In this document: positions 16,911 through 25,832 of the stretch, in pieces | Layout of the letters: each line of letters starts with the position of its first letter | Numbering within the stretch: position 1 is the first letter of the stretch | The notes under the pieces: model-generated | Database searches by the model: none | What the model saw: the letters and a program-made list of their open reading frames with translations, nothing else | What the model was told of the DNA's origin: nothing | Translations under genes and position numbers: made by a program | Origin: a virus | Length of the DNA stretch: 60,950 nucleotides | IMG/VR virus record: IMGVR_UViG_3300017991_002817 | Span: 1-60,950 of that record | Reading direction: 5' to 3' (one strand)

Positions 16911-18179
16911 ATGAGTGAATGGCGATTTGATGGTGGCTATCGTTATGACGCTTCCGCAGCTGCTGTGATCGAAGCGGAGATGGAGGTGGAAATCACCTGG
17001 CAGTATACTCACCGCCCCTTTGATGGTTTGGCCGTCGAAATGGAAATGGAGATTGATGTAAATTGGGTCCATGCGGTTTCCCTAGATCTTCTTCGCCTCC
17101 TTCCTGAATGGTTCCACAACAAACAGATTCTACAAGATTATGTGGATGAGGTTGAACTAGAGGTTGGTAGTTGGTTAACTTATGTCCGAGATATGGTAAA
17201 GTTGAACAATCCGAATTCGGTAGCAGATAGAGAATATCTAAAGAATTTGGCTTCTCTAATTGGTTTGGACATTCCTCCGGAGGATGACTCTACTGAGGAT
17301 GAAATACGTAGAACAATAGCTCAGGCAATTGATTGGTATAAGATAAAAGGTACCTATGAATCCATATTAGTTATAGCTCTGATACAAAAGTTTTCAGTCA
17401 ATATATATGATATGTATACTAATGACTATGAAACCTTTTATCTTACAGATTGGTTTGTAGGTGAAGAAGATGAGAATCCCCCCGGGTTCGACTCGACATA
17501 CTATAAGAGTCCTCATTTTGGGATTGAGATTCTTTTAAACCAGGTATATACATCGGGCTCTGGATCCGGGGGTTCTGGTGGTAGTGGTTCTGGGGGTTCT
17601 TCGGCCAATCATTTATGGAGAACCACATACCTGGATAACTTTTATGATAACGTGGAACTAACTAGACCGGTTCATACGGTTCCTCATTATATTTTATATT
17701 TGAACCCAAAGACGGATGAGTTTGGGCATGTTATTGAGGTCGATGGAAATATCCAAACCCGGGTTTTAGATGGTTGGGAATTTGCTACAAAATATTTTGA
17801 TTCCGTTGTAGATAGTTCTGCTTGGTATTTTGATGATCTGATTTCCTACTTTGATGATTCGGCTACCTCCTTTTTAAATAGCATTACGAAATGGGTGTTA
17901 GGTACTGGAAGTGGGGATATTAATCAATCTACTTGGACCCCAGTGTCCCCGGCTCTTACGGGAGCGGTGGATAGTGGAGATATTGAGGTGGATGATGAGA
18001 AGATAAGTATTTCCTTCTTGGTCCCTAAGAATGTGTCTCAAAATGGGATTCGTGAATTAGCGCTTTATACGAATACAGATGTAATTGTATTGGGGGGTAC
18101 CTTCCCATCGATTGACAAGGATTCGAGGGTAGAATTAAAGGTAACCATCCAAATTTATAAAGAAGATTTGAGAACATAA
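16911..18179 (+). CDS. Tail protein, P2 gpI-like, with glycine-serine linker
   Basis: 422 aa. After a short N-terminal beta region, residues about 60-150 match the gpI / wedge pattern: LLRLLPEWFHNK, LEVGSWLTYVRDM, ADREYLKNLASLIGLD and AIDWYKIKGT. gpI-type proteins link the baseplate to fibres. A GSGSGGSGGSGSGGS linker (about 215-230) joins it to a C-terminal part with NHLWRTTYLDNFYDN and HTVPHYILYL. Position after the adhesins and before two fibre paralogues fits a fibre-attachment role. Confidence 0.6.
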   Translation: MSEWRFDGGYRYDASAAAVIEAEMEVEITWQYTHRPFDGLAVEMEMEIDVNWVHAVSLDLLRLLPEWFHNKQILQDYVDEVELEVGSWLTYVRDMVKLNNPNSVADREYLKNLASLIGLDIPPEDDSTEDEIRRTIAQAIDWYKIKGTYESILVIALIQKFSVNIYDMYTNDYETFYLTDWFVGEEDENPPGFDSTYYKSPHFGIEILLNQVYTSGSGSGGSGGSGSGGSSANHLWRTTYLDNFYDNVELTRPVHTVPHYILYLNPKTDEFGHVIEVDGNIQTRVLDGWEFATKYFDSVVDSSAWYFDDLISYFDDSATSFLNSITKWVLGTGSGDINQSTWTPVSPALTGAVDSGDIEVDDEKISISFLVPKNVSQNGIRELALYTNTDVIVLGGTFPSIDKDSRVELKVTIQIYKEDLRT

Positions 18180-18189
18180 GAGGTAAGAA

Positions 18190-19317
18190 ATGGCCACTAA
18201 TATTGGAAATCAGGTCGTGAACTTGTTGTATCACTCTCGTGCCGATAGTGGTACAGTGAATAAAAGATTCGTTGGAATACGAAAGACTGGAATATATTCT
18301 GGGGGATATCTCTCTATTGTGGACAATTCTCATGCAAGTTTATCCACTTTAGTATGTGAGATTACTGATGGGACATATCAAGTAAAAATCTTAACTGGAT
18401 CTGCGGTAAGTATAGCGGTAGCTTCTGCGACCCCCTATCTGGTTTTGAGGTGGGTGTATACTGGAAGCGCAACGGCGGATTACATGTCTATTCTGGCGGT
18501 TGCTTCTCCGGCAACAAATGATTTAGTTGTTGGTATGTGTACCTTCACTGGAGGTGGGAATTTACAAGGATTCGATTACTCCGAAAGAACGTCCCCAAAT
18601 ACCCAGGACCTGTTTTTGAAGGTCGAGCCAACTGAGGATACCGAACTCCGGGTTCGTGTCAGAGCCGGCCGGATTCAAAATGGAAAAGAAACTATCAGTA
18701 TTCCTGACCAAAAAACAAGTCTATTTACTCTTCCATCGTCGAATAGCAAAATTTATTTGGTTTATGTAAATCGAGCAACCGGGGCGATATCAATTGATAG
18801 TTCTGGAACTGCTGCGGCATCTCCGGTAGCTCCTAATTACGACGGAAAATTGGTCCTTGCTGAGATAACTCTAACATCTACTGCTACAAATATCACATCA
18901 AGCAATATTCAGGATGTTCGGGATTTTACAAACAACTCATATGACCCGGACGATTCCACCCTTGAGGTGAATAGTAATGGAAAATTATCTCTAAAAGATT
19001 CTGGTATTCCTTCCACAAAGTTTAAAACATACGATAGTGGTTGGTTTGCGGTGAGCACCGGAACTACCTATACGAAGGCACACGGGTTGGGATATGAGCC
19101 TTTTATGGTCCAGTTGTGGTTAAGTGATTCTCCCTTTGGAACTGATTTAGTTCTTCCTCCACCACATGGGAGGCAATTTCTTTATGGGATGTGCGTCGTA
19201 GATTTGGATTCCACAAATATTAGAGTCCGGGGATCTGGAAGGATCTTTGATTGTATCGACAAAGATGGAAATGTGAAATCGGTATCATCCGGATACGCCA
19301 GAATAAAGGCCATATAA
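18190..19317 (+). CDS. Tail fibre / structural protein, paralogue 1
   Basis: 375 aa. It shares its order of motifs with the next gene: GIYSGGYL near 35, TPYLVLRWVY near 80, FDYSERTSPNTQDLFLKV near 135, RAGRIQN near 165 and DVRDF near 245. The last 100 residues differ (KAHGLGYEPFMVQLW, GSGRIFDCIDKDG) and probably form the receptor-facing tip. Beta-rich, no catalytic motif. Probably a trimeric fibre or a baseplate-decorating protein. Confidence 0.6.
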   Translation: MATNIGNQVVNLLYHSRADSGTVNKRFVGIRKTGIYSGGYLSIVDNSHASLSTLVCEITDGTYQVKILTGSAVSIAVASATPYLVLRWVYTGSATADYMSILAVASPATNDLVVGMCTFTGGGNLQGFDYSERTSPNTQDLFLKVEPTEDTELRVRVRAGRIQNGKETISIPDQKTSLFTLPSSNSKIYLVYVNRATGAISIDSSGTAAASPVAPNYDGKLVLAEITLTSTATNITSSNIQDVRDFTNNSYDPDDSTLEVNSNGKLSLKDSGIPSTKFKTYDSGWFAVSTGTTYTKAHGLGYEPFMVQLWLSDSPFGTDLVLPPPHGRQFLYGMCVVDLDSTNIRVRGSGRIFDCIDKDGNVKSVSSGYARIKAI

Positions 19318-19330
19318 TAGGGGAAGGATA

Positions 19331-20455
19331 ATGGGAACAACTAATCATGGAACACAATCTATTTCGGTAGCATATTACGAGGAAGCTACTTCTTTAGAGG
19401 CCAATAAACGTAATTTAGATATAGTCCCTAGGGGGATATACTCTGGAGGATATCTAACTCGGGTATCCGATGTAGCAGTCACTTTATCTACCTTTACCGC
19501 GGAGTTGGGAGATGATAGTTCTCAGATTAGTGTGAAAACATCCTCTTCAGCAACCTTAAATGCCTCGACATTGGATTCTGGGGATATTGATCCTAGCACT
19601 CCCTACTTGGTTTTGCGATGGTCCTATGCTGCGGCACAGAATAATTATGTAGAGATTCATGCCATTGCTTCTGTCAGTGCGGCTCAGGATAATGATCTTA
19701 TTATTGGAAAATGTGTCTTCTCTGGGGCTACCCTAACAAGCTTTGACTATTCCGATAGAAGTTTTTTAAATGTTCAGGATTTAATTCTAAAAGTTATTGA
19801 TGATAGTGGGCTGTATGTCTGGATTCGAGCAGGACGTATCCAGAATTCTTCCGGGTATGTAACAGTTCCAGAACAAAGAGTGGGACCATTCTCGGTTCCA
19901 TCCTCCCCAAATTCTCGAATTGATTTAGTATATGTGGATACAGATGGAACGGTTACTATTCAACAGGGAACGGCCGCGGTAAGTCCTACCGCCCCCAGTT
20001 ATGGGAATAAGTTGGTAGTGGCGGAGGTGACTTTAGTAAATGGGGATACCAGTATTCCATCAAGTAGGATTCAGGACGTCCGATCTTTTTTGAATGGGTT
20101 TACTCCAAACGTGACCAACATTGGGTGGAACTATTCTGGGGTAAATATACATACCGGAAATGTGACAACCACATGGACAGAGGTCGACGTGTCGGGAATT
20201 GCCGGATCTGGGCGGAGTATGTTATACATCTATGCAAGTGCCGGGGCAGGAACCAATCGAGGTTTGTATCTTAAACCTCAGGATGAATCCGACTCGAACT
20301 ACAATTCTTCTTATTATCCGGCAGGAACAAATAAAGTATGGGATCAAGGATTAGTTTTGGTTCATACTAATAATGGAAAAATAAAGATCAGGGCACACGC
20401 ATATACTCGGTCCTGGACCATAAAACTTATTGGGTGGCAGAATTTTGTGGGTTAA
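19331..20455 (+). CDS. Tail fibre / structural protein, paralogue 2
   Basis: 374 aa; GGGGAAGGATA precedes the ATG. Paralogue of the preceding gene over about 260 residues (GIYSGGYL, TPYLVLRWSY, FDYSDRS, RAGRIQNSSG, QDVRSF), but the C-terminal 110 residues are unrelated (GNVTTTWTEVDVSG, LYIYASAGAG, KIRAHAYTRSW). A conserved shaft with a swapped tip is the usual pattern for paired receptor-binding fibres. Last gene of the tail block before the glycan island, four bases upstream of it. Confidence 0.6.
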   Translation: MGTTNHGTQSISVAYYEEATSLEANKRNLDIVPRGIYSGGYLTRVSDVAVTLSTFTAELGDDSSQISVKTSSSATLNASTLDSGDIDPSTPYLVLRWSYAAAQNNYVEIHAIASVSAAQDNDLIIGKCVFSGATLTSFDYSDRSFLNVQDLILKVIDDSGLYVWIRAGRIQNSSGYVTVPEQRVGPFSVPSSPNSRIDLVYVDTDGTVTIQQGTAAVSPTAPSYGNKLVVAEVTLVNGDTSIPSSRIQDVRSFLNGFTPNVTNIGWNYSGVNIHTGNVTTTWTEVDVSGIAGSGRSMLYIYASAGAGTNRGLYLKPQDESDSNYNSSYYPAGTNKVWDQGLVLVHTNNGKIKIRAHAYTRSWTIKLIGWQNFVG

Positions 20456-20458
20456 TCC

Positions 20459-21193
20459 GTGGGATACTTGCGAATGCGTAGAGTTGGGTCTCGGATAATT
20501 CCCAGGAAGGCAAGTCCATGTAAGGCAAAGCCCATTACGGACCTTCTGAATTGTTCCTCCTGGGAAGGAAAGAGATGTTTCATTCTTTGTGGCGGCCCCA
20601 GCTTAGAAAATTTTGATTTCCTAACCATACAGGATGAAAAAACTATTGGAATAAATAAAGCGTTTATACAGTATAATACCAACATCCTGTATGGAATGGA
20701 CCAAAGATTCTATGATAGTATTTCTTTTTCAAATCGAGCCGATCAGGAAAATGCTGCGGTCCATAACTCCTGGCTCCGGTATTCCGGGATAAAGGTATTT
20801 CTTCGGACTTCATATAAAACAAAATTTGATCCTAGTGTCTATTTTGTCAATGGATTAGAAAAGAAGCAGATAAGTTTGGATATTTCTCGGGGAATTTATG
20901 GTGGAGGAAACTCTGGATTTGGTGGGATGATGCTCGCCATTTCTTTAGGCTGTAAAGAAATCTACATGCTGGGTTTAGATCTAAAAGTGGATGAGAAGAG
21001 GAAGAGGACTCATTTCCACGAAGGATATAAGAACCAGAGAATAGAAAATGTTATAAAGGTTTTAAAGGATTTTAAAAAGGAATTTGAGTCTTTTGCTTCG
21101 TCGATTAAGGAATTAGGAATTTCTGTGATTAATTTGAATCCAGACAGTTCCTTAGAATGTTTTCCAAAAAAGGATATCCGAGAGATCCTGTAG
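20459..21193 (+). CDS. DUF115 / MptE-like protein 1
   Basis: 244 aa from a GTG at 20459 (an ATG at 20474 is an alternative; neither has a strong ribosome site). Near residue 42 it has FILCGGPSLENFDF, then TIGINKAF, YGMDQRFYD, GGGNSGFGGMMLAISLGCKEIYMLGLDL. The GGPSL loop with a later GL-D is the mark of DUF115/MptE-like proteins, which include motility-accessory (Maf) glycosyl-transfer factors and sialyltransferase-like enzymes. First gene of the glycan island; probably moves a sugar or activates one. Substrate unknown. Confidence 0.6.
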   Translation: MGYLRMRRVGSRIIPRKASPCKAKPITDLLNCSSWEGKRCFILCGGPSLENFDFLTIQDEKTIGINKAFIQYNTNILYGMDQRFYDSISFSNRADQENAAVHNSWLRYSGIKVFLRTSYKTKFDPSVYFVNGLEKKQISLDISRGIYGGGNSGFGGMMLAISLGCKEIYMLGLDLKVDEKRKRTHFHEGYKNQRIENVIKVLKDFKKEFESFASSIKELGISVINLNPDSSLECFPKKDIREIL

Positions 21194-21213
21194 ATTCTTT
21201 CTGGAGAAGAAGA

Positions 21214-22008
21214 ATGAATGGGAGAAGTGTTTTTGTTGTGGGAGGCGGACCGTCTCTTTCCGGGTTCGATTTCCAATCTCTTCACGGGAAGAATACCATC
21301 GCAGTCAATTCTTCGATCTTCTTCGTCCCCAATCCCGATTATTTCATCACGATGGATTTTACCTGGTTTGGTAAAAATGGAATCCAGTATGATTCATCAA
21401 CAGAAGGAAAACAAAAGATTTATAGATCAACAAAGGCCAAGAAGTTTTTTGTTGTGGCATATGATAAGGGACGCTTTGTGCATACACCTAATGGTGTTTT
21501 AGACACAAGGTTCGATTTAAATTATGACCTAAGAGTGGTAGATGAGGTCATATATTCATCTTCCTATGGTGGGGTAGGTAGCTCTCTTCAAGATTTTCAT
21601 TGTGGAAGTGATAGCGGATATAGTGGGATTCAATTGGCTGTAGCCTTAGGATACTCAAAGATTTACCTCCTGGGTATGGATTTTGATATAACCTCATCAA
21701 CTAATAGAACTTCTGCTCCAACTATAATTCCACCCTCTGAAGTAACCCTTTTAAGGTCCTCCAGATCCAAAAAGATTCAGGTATCGAAAATTTCTGTCCG
21801 GAAGAGTTCCCATTTCTTCAAAAAGATGAGTTCTTCCGAATTGAAAAATTTCAAGAAAAAATTAGATGAGTATCTGACACCATATCCCAGTTTGTTCAAG
21901 GAGATTTCCGAAAAGACCTCCAGCCAGATTTTTAGTTGTTCTCCAAATAGTAGATTAAATCAATATATAGATTATGTTCCTTTGGGGAAGGCCATAAAGA
22001 ATGATTGA
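21214..22008 (+). CDS. DUF115 / MptE-like protein 2
   Basis: 264 aa from the ATG at 21214, which has GGAGAAGAAGA upstream; an in-frame ATG at 21157 would overlap the previous gene by 37 bases without a ribosome site. Paralogue of the preceding protein: VFVVGGGPSLSGFDF near residue 8, NTIAVNSSIFF, DYFITMDFTW, SDSGYSGIQLAVALGYSKIYLLGMDFD. The C-terminal 80 residues are basic and helical. Same proposed role in glycan synthesis; the pair may act on different acceptors. Confidence 0.6.
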   Translation: MNGRSVFVVGGGPSLSGFDFQSLHGKNTIAVNSSIFFVPNPDYFITMDFTWFGKNGIQYDSSTEGKQKIYRSTKAKKFFVVAYDKGRFVHTPNGVLDTRFDLNYDLRVVDEVIYSSSYGGVGSSLQDFHCGSDSGYSGIQLAVALGYSKIYLLGMDFDITSSTNRTSAPTIIPPSEVTLLRSSRSKKIQVSKISVRKSSHFFKKMSSSELKNFKKKLDEYLTPYPSLFKEISEKTSSQIFSCSPNSRLNQYIDYVPLGKAIKND

Positions 22009-22789
22009 AACAAGTATAGTGATGACATATTACAATCGGACCAGGCAACTGAGAAACTCCCTCAAATCCATCCGGAGACAAAAAAAGGACCTTCAGAATA
22101 CTGAGATTATAATTGTAGATGACGCCAGTGATGAAGAAAAAAGAGCCCGATTGATTACGAAGGATTTTAAGGAACTTAACATCCAAATTGTAGAGGTTAA
22201 GAAGGAAGAGAAGTATTGGATAAATCCGTGTGTTCCTTATAATATGGGGTTTAGGCGGGCCAAAGGAAAGATTATTGTGATTCAGAATCCCGAATGTGTT
22301 CATTTTGGAAGGATTCTTGGATATGCTAAGGAGAACATTGGTGAAGGAAAGTATTTAAGCTTTCCCTGTTATTATGTGACGAAAGAACAATTTCAAAGAT
22401 TTTGTAAATGGAAAGATCAACCGGATGATCTTTTTCTAAAGAAGGTTTCCAGAATAATTGATCCATTAGATAATCGACAATGGTATAATCATTCTTCTCT
22501 TCGTCCAACTGGCTATCATTTTACTTCAGTGATATTGAAAAAGGATTTGGACAGAATTGGTGGGGGCTTCAACGAAGATTTTGCCACGGGCTATTGTTTT
22601 GATGACGATGAGTTCTTATTCAGATTAGATCAAGGAGGCATGGATCGTCAAATTACACCTCATCAAATGGGTTTTGTAATACATCAGTGGCATCCCAAAA
22701 GCTCCATCTACGTTGGGAGGTGTCCGGAATGGTACCGAAATAGGGCCCTTCTGGAAAAGATAACAGGAAAGGAGTATAAAGAAATATGA
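22001..22789 (+). CDS. Family 2-type glycosyltransferase
   Basis: 262 aa. N-terminal GT-A fold: SIVMTYYNRTRQLRNSLKSI, IIIVDDASD near 38, then NMGFRRAKGKIIVIQNPE, where GT2 enzymes have their metal-binding loop. The C-terminal GGFNEDFATGYCFDDDEFLFRL resembles the galactosyltransferase C-terminal module with an acidic pair for the catalytic base. Overlaps the DUF115 gene by 8 bases and the next gene by 4. Sugar donor not predictable. Confidence 0.75.
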   Translation: MIETSIVMTYYNRTRQLRNSLKSIRRQKKDLQNTEIIIVDDASDEEKRARLITKDFKELNIQIVEVKKEEKYWINPCVPYNMGFRRAKGKIIVIQNPECVHFGRILGYAKENIGEGKYLSFPCYYVTKEQFQRFCKWKDQPDDLFLKKVSRIIDPLDNRQWYNHSSLRPTGYHFTSVILKKDLDRIGGGFNEDFATGYCFDDDEFLFRLDQGGMDRQITPHQMGFVIHQWHPKSSIYVGRCPEWYRNRALLEKITGKEYKEI

Positions 22790-24132
22790 TAACTGTATTT
22801 ACTTCTTGTCACAACCAAGAAAAGTATCTTGCTAAGGCCATTCATAGCGTTCTGACTCAAACAGAAAAGGATTTTGAATACAGGATATATGACGATGGCT
22901 CTACCGACGGAACTTGGGATATAATTCAAACATATGCAAAGAAGGATAAAAGGATTATAGCAAAGAAATTGGAGAAGACAGACAACGTCGGTGTAGTGGC
23001 TAAGATGTGTATGGAGGAGATGAAAGGTAAAGTCTGGACCTGGTGCCCTAGTGACGATATTTGGCTTCCCACTCTTCTTGAAACCAAAAAGAAATTCTCG
23101 GAAAACCATCCAAATTGTATTCTCTATTCTGATTGGATCGTCATTGACCAAAACGGGAAGGAGTTGATGGAGAAACATCCTCGACTTTCCCCAAAAGAAT
23201 TTAGTGAAGAAATCTGGACTGGTTGCCCAATTGGATTTACAGGAATCTGGATTCCAAAAACCGTAATTGATAGGGTTGGCCCTTTCCCCACCCATTTGAA
23301 GTATAGTGAAGATTTTTATTGGATGCTTAAGGCTAACGTCCACAAGATTCCCTTCGTTGGGGTTAGGAAGACCCTATATAAGAAGAGGAAGCATACTAAT
23401 ACTCTTACCCATAAAAATTTACAATCAATTCTAGATCAGATTCCTGTCCTCGTTTCCGACATAAGGACGTATCAATCAACTTTACAGGAATCCGTTGAGG
23501 ATAGTTTTGGGTTGACGGATTGGTGGCGATTTCATCATTCTCATGAAGATACCCAATATCTAACTGGCTCAGATCCAGAATATGTTTGGAACTGTTTGAA
23601 TATTAAAGATAAGATAAAGAAGTCTCGGTCTATTCTGGACATAGGGGTAGGATCTGGAAGTGAAGTAAAGGCACTCTCTAGGTTGGGTAAGGAGGTTTCC
23701 TGCTTAGATACTTGTCCTGAAGCGATCTCTAAAGTTTCTGATTTCATTGAATTCGGATACATATTTGGAGAATGCAAACTTCCGGAAAATTGTTTCGATT
23801 TGGCTATATCTCATCTGGTAGCCCAACATATGTCGGATACTAATTTAAAGAGGCAACTAAGAGAGGTTGTTCAGAGCCTATCCTCGGATGGTGTTTTGGC
23901 AATACAAATCGCAAATTCTATCCAGAATCAGCAGGGGGAAGTCGATTGGAAAAAGAACCAGAGCCTTCTTAATCAAAAGAAGGGTGGGGTTCTTAGAACG
24001 ATAGAACAATTTGAGGAACTAATTAAGGAGTTCGGTGAGATCGTTTGGGTATCCGATCCTAAATATTTGGGAGAGAGTGGGAATATTATTTTTCACTACC
24101 TTCACATCAGGAAGAAGCAAAATGCGGCCTAG
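22786..24132 (+). CDS. Fused glycosyltransferase (GT2) and SAM methyltransferase
   Basis: 448 aa; GGAGTATAAAGAAAT before the ATG. Residues 1-215 are a GT2 domain: TVFTSCHNQEKYLAKAIHSVL, YDDGSTDGTWD (donor-binding), WCPSDDIWLP (the metal-binding acidic pair) and YSEDFYWML (catalytic acid region). Residues about 280-440 are a class I methyltransferase: SILDIGVGSGSE near 283, LDTCPEAI, and FDLAISHLVAQHMSD. One polypeptide could add a sugar and methylate it, or methylate the acceptor end. Both halves look intact. Confidence 0.8.
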   Translation: MITVFTSCHNQEKYLAKAIHSVLTQTEKDFEYRIYDDGSTDGTWDIIQTYAKKDKRIIAKKLEKTDNVGVVAKMCMEEMKGKVWTWCPSDDIWLPTLLETKKKFSENHPNCILYSDWIVIDQNGKELMEKHPRLSPKEFSEEIWTGCPIGFTGIWIPKTVIDRVGPFPTHLKYSEDFYWMLKANVHKIPFVGVRKTLYKKRKHTNTLTHKNLQSILDQIPVLVSDIRTYQSTLQESVEDSFGLTDWWRFHHSHEDTQYLTGSDPEYVWNCLNIKDKIKKSRSILDIGVGSGSEVKALSRLGKEVSCLDTCPEAISKVSDFIEFGYIFGECKLPENCFDLAISHLVAQHMSDTNLKRQLREVVQSLSSDGVLAIQIANSIQNQQGEVDWKKNQSLLNQKKGGVLRTIEQFEELIKEFGEIVWVSDPKYLGESGNIIFHYLHIRKKQNAA

Positions 24133-24658
24133 TACCAAATTCATCCAAGATACTTTTGGTAAACTCCCATTGGTTGGGGCAGAGATTGGGGTCTTAGCTG
24201 GAACGAATGCTAAGAGTCTGTTAGAAAATTTGAATATAAAATGGCTCATACTTGTCGATCTTTGGGATTCATATATTCAAGAAGGAAAAGAGATTAAGGA
24301 AACTACCCAGTATTATGATAAGGTAACTGAAACTTTTGGTCATCTTTCTAAGGTTTGCATACTTAAAGAGCGTTCGGTTGCTGCCTCCAAAAGGATTGAT
24401 GAACACTCCTTAAATTTTGTTTATATAGATGCATGCCACGATTACCTATCCGTTAAAGAAGATATTGATTGTTGGTTTCCAAAGGTGAAATCCGGTGGTG
24501 TCATTTCAGGACATGATTATGGGACAAAGAGATGGCCTGGGGTAACAAAGGCAGTAGATGAATTTGTTAAATCTAAATTACTTTTCTTGAATACGGGAAA
24601 AATAGTTCGAAGAAGATCCCCCAAAGCGGTATCCGATTGGTTTATTGTTAAGGAGTAA
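24122..24658 (+). CDS. SAM-dependent methyltransferase (class I)
   Basis: 178 aa from the ATG at 24122, overlapping the preceding gene by 11 bases, with AGGAAGAAGCAAA upstream; the longer frame to 24035 has no ribosome site. Landmarks: VGAEIGVLAGTNAKSLLEN (SAM-binding glycine loop), ILVDLWDSY, NFVYIDACHDYLSVKEDIDCWFPKVKSGGVISGHDYG. The last part, IDACHDY...GG-ISGHDY, is typical of the methyltransferase-24 group that acts on sugars in surface-glycan clusters. Probably O-methylates a sugar. Confidence 0.75.
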   Translation: MRPSTKFIQDTFGKLPLVGAEIGVLAGTNAKSLLENLNIKWLILVDLWDSYIQEGKEIKETTQYYDKVTETFGHLSKVCILKERSVAASKRIDEHSLNFVYIDACHDYLSVKEDIDCWFPKVKSGGVISGHDYGTKRWPGVTKAVDEFVKSKLLFLNTGKIVRRRSPKAVSDWFIVKE

Positions 24659-24661
24659 AAG

Positions 24662-25822
24662 ATGAAGAAATTGATTATTTGCTATGGTCCGGAAAGAAGT
24701 GGGAAAACCTCTTTTTCGAAAACAAAAACCAATTATACTCGCATTAGATTCGACGACTACTGGAGGCAACGGGACTATTCCCCAGCAACAAAATCTCACG
24801 GATTTGATTATGTTAAACTGCAATCAGATTTGATTTCTACCTTTTCGAAATCCGAAAAAGTTATTTTAGATGGTTGGATGAGATGGGACGAACTTCACTC
24901 GGTTCTTAAGGAAGTCCAAAAAGTAACCTCGGCAGAGATCTGCATTTATTTGATTGTAACGAATGTGGTCGCTATGGCCGATCGAAGAATTCAGGAAATT
25001 GAGAAAAAGAAACTTGTGGTTACCCCGAGACAAAATTATGAAATGTATAAGGTAGCCTTAAAATATGTCCAAAACTTCCCTTACCCCTCTTTTGTCCTGA
25101 ATAATAATAATCTGGACTATTCACGAATATCTTCTACGATTACCCCAGAAGACTTTGAAAAATTATGTTATCCCCAAATTAATTTTGAAAAGGCGGATAA
25201 ATTCATTTCTGGTTTGGGTCAATTATATCATGGAATAGAAGTAGGAACCCGGAAGTATGGAAACTTTTCTCATTGTGAAGAAGTCTGGAAACATATTTCC
25301 AGTAAGGTAAATTTTGTGGGTAAGTCTGTTTTGGATTTGGGATGCTACTATGGGTTCTTTACCTTTCGAGCAGAAGAAAATATGGCAAGAAAATCTGTAG
25401 GGTATGATATAGGTGGATTGGTAAATAGCTGTAATCGGATTGCACGATACAAAAATTCTAAATCCAAATTTGAGAATAAAGATCTAGATACTTTGTCAAT
25501 AAAAGAGAAGTGGGACACCATCTTGGTTATGAATGTTCTTCACCATCTTAATGCTCCTCTTCAGGTATTGAATGAGGTGTTTAAGTCTGCTAATAAATCT
25601 GTTGTTGTTGGAATAGATATACCGGAATCTCCAGATCTTAGATCCAGAAGAGTGGTAGAGGTTGGCGGGTTTCTAAAAAGAGCACAGAAGGGGAGAGGGG
25701 TCCCATTGTGGATATCTGTTCCAGTTCTTGAGGAGTTTGCGAAAGAGTATGGGTTTAAGCGGGTAGCTCATTTTAATAATTCTAGAAAAGCAAATAGAAA
25801 GCTTTTTATCTATTCCAAATAA
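24662..25822 (+). CDS. Fused P-loop kinase and SAM methyltransferase
   Basis: 386 aa; AGGAGTAAAAG precedes the ATG. Residues 1-170: a small P-loop kinase with Walker A GPERSGKTS at 9-17, FDDYWRQRD (an acceptor-type acidic loop) and VILDGWMRWDEL. Residues about 180-386: a methyltransferase with VLDLGCYYGFFTF near 223, GYDIGG, LDTLSIKEKWDTILVMNVLHHL and a closing FIYSK. The second half resembles methyltransferases with a DxGCxxGFF loop. The fusion suggests phosphorylation and methylation of one substrate; capping a growing glycan by phosphate and methyl is known in some O-antigens, which makes a chain-terminator role a reasonable inference. Confidence 0.7.
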   Translation: MKKLIICYGPERSGKTSFSKTKTNYTRIRFDDYWRQRDYSPATKSHGFDYVKLQSDLISTFSKSEKVILDGWMRWDELHSVLKEVQKVTSAEICIYLIVTNVVAMADRRIQEIEKKKLVVTPRQNYEMYKVALKYVQNFPYPSFVLNNNNLDYSRISSTITPEDFEKLCYPQINFEKADKFISGLGQLYHGIEVGTRKYGNFSHCEEVWKHISSKVNFVGKSVLDLGCYYGFFTFRAEENMARKSVGYDIGGLVNSCNRIARYKNSKSKFENKDLDTLSIKEKWDTILVMNVLHHLNAPLQVLNEVFKSANKSVVVGIDIPESPDLRSRRVVEVGGFLKRAQKGRGVPLWISVPVLEEFAKEYGFKRVAHFNNSRKANRKLFIYSK

Positions 25823-25832
25823 GGATATAAAA

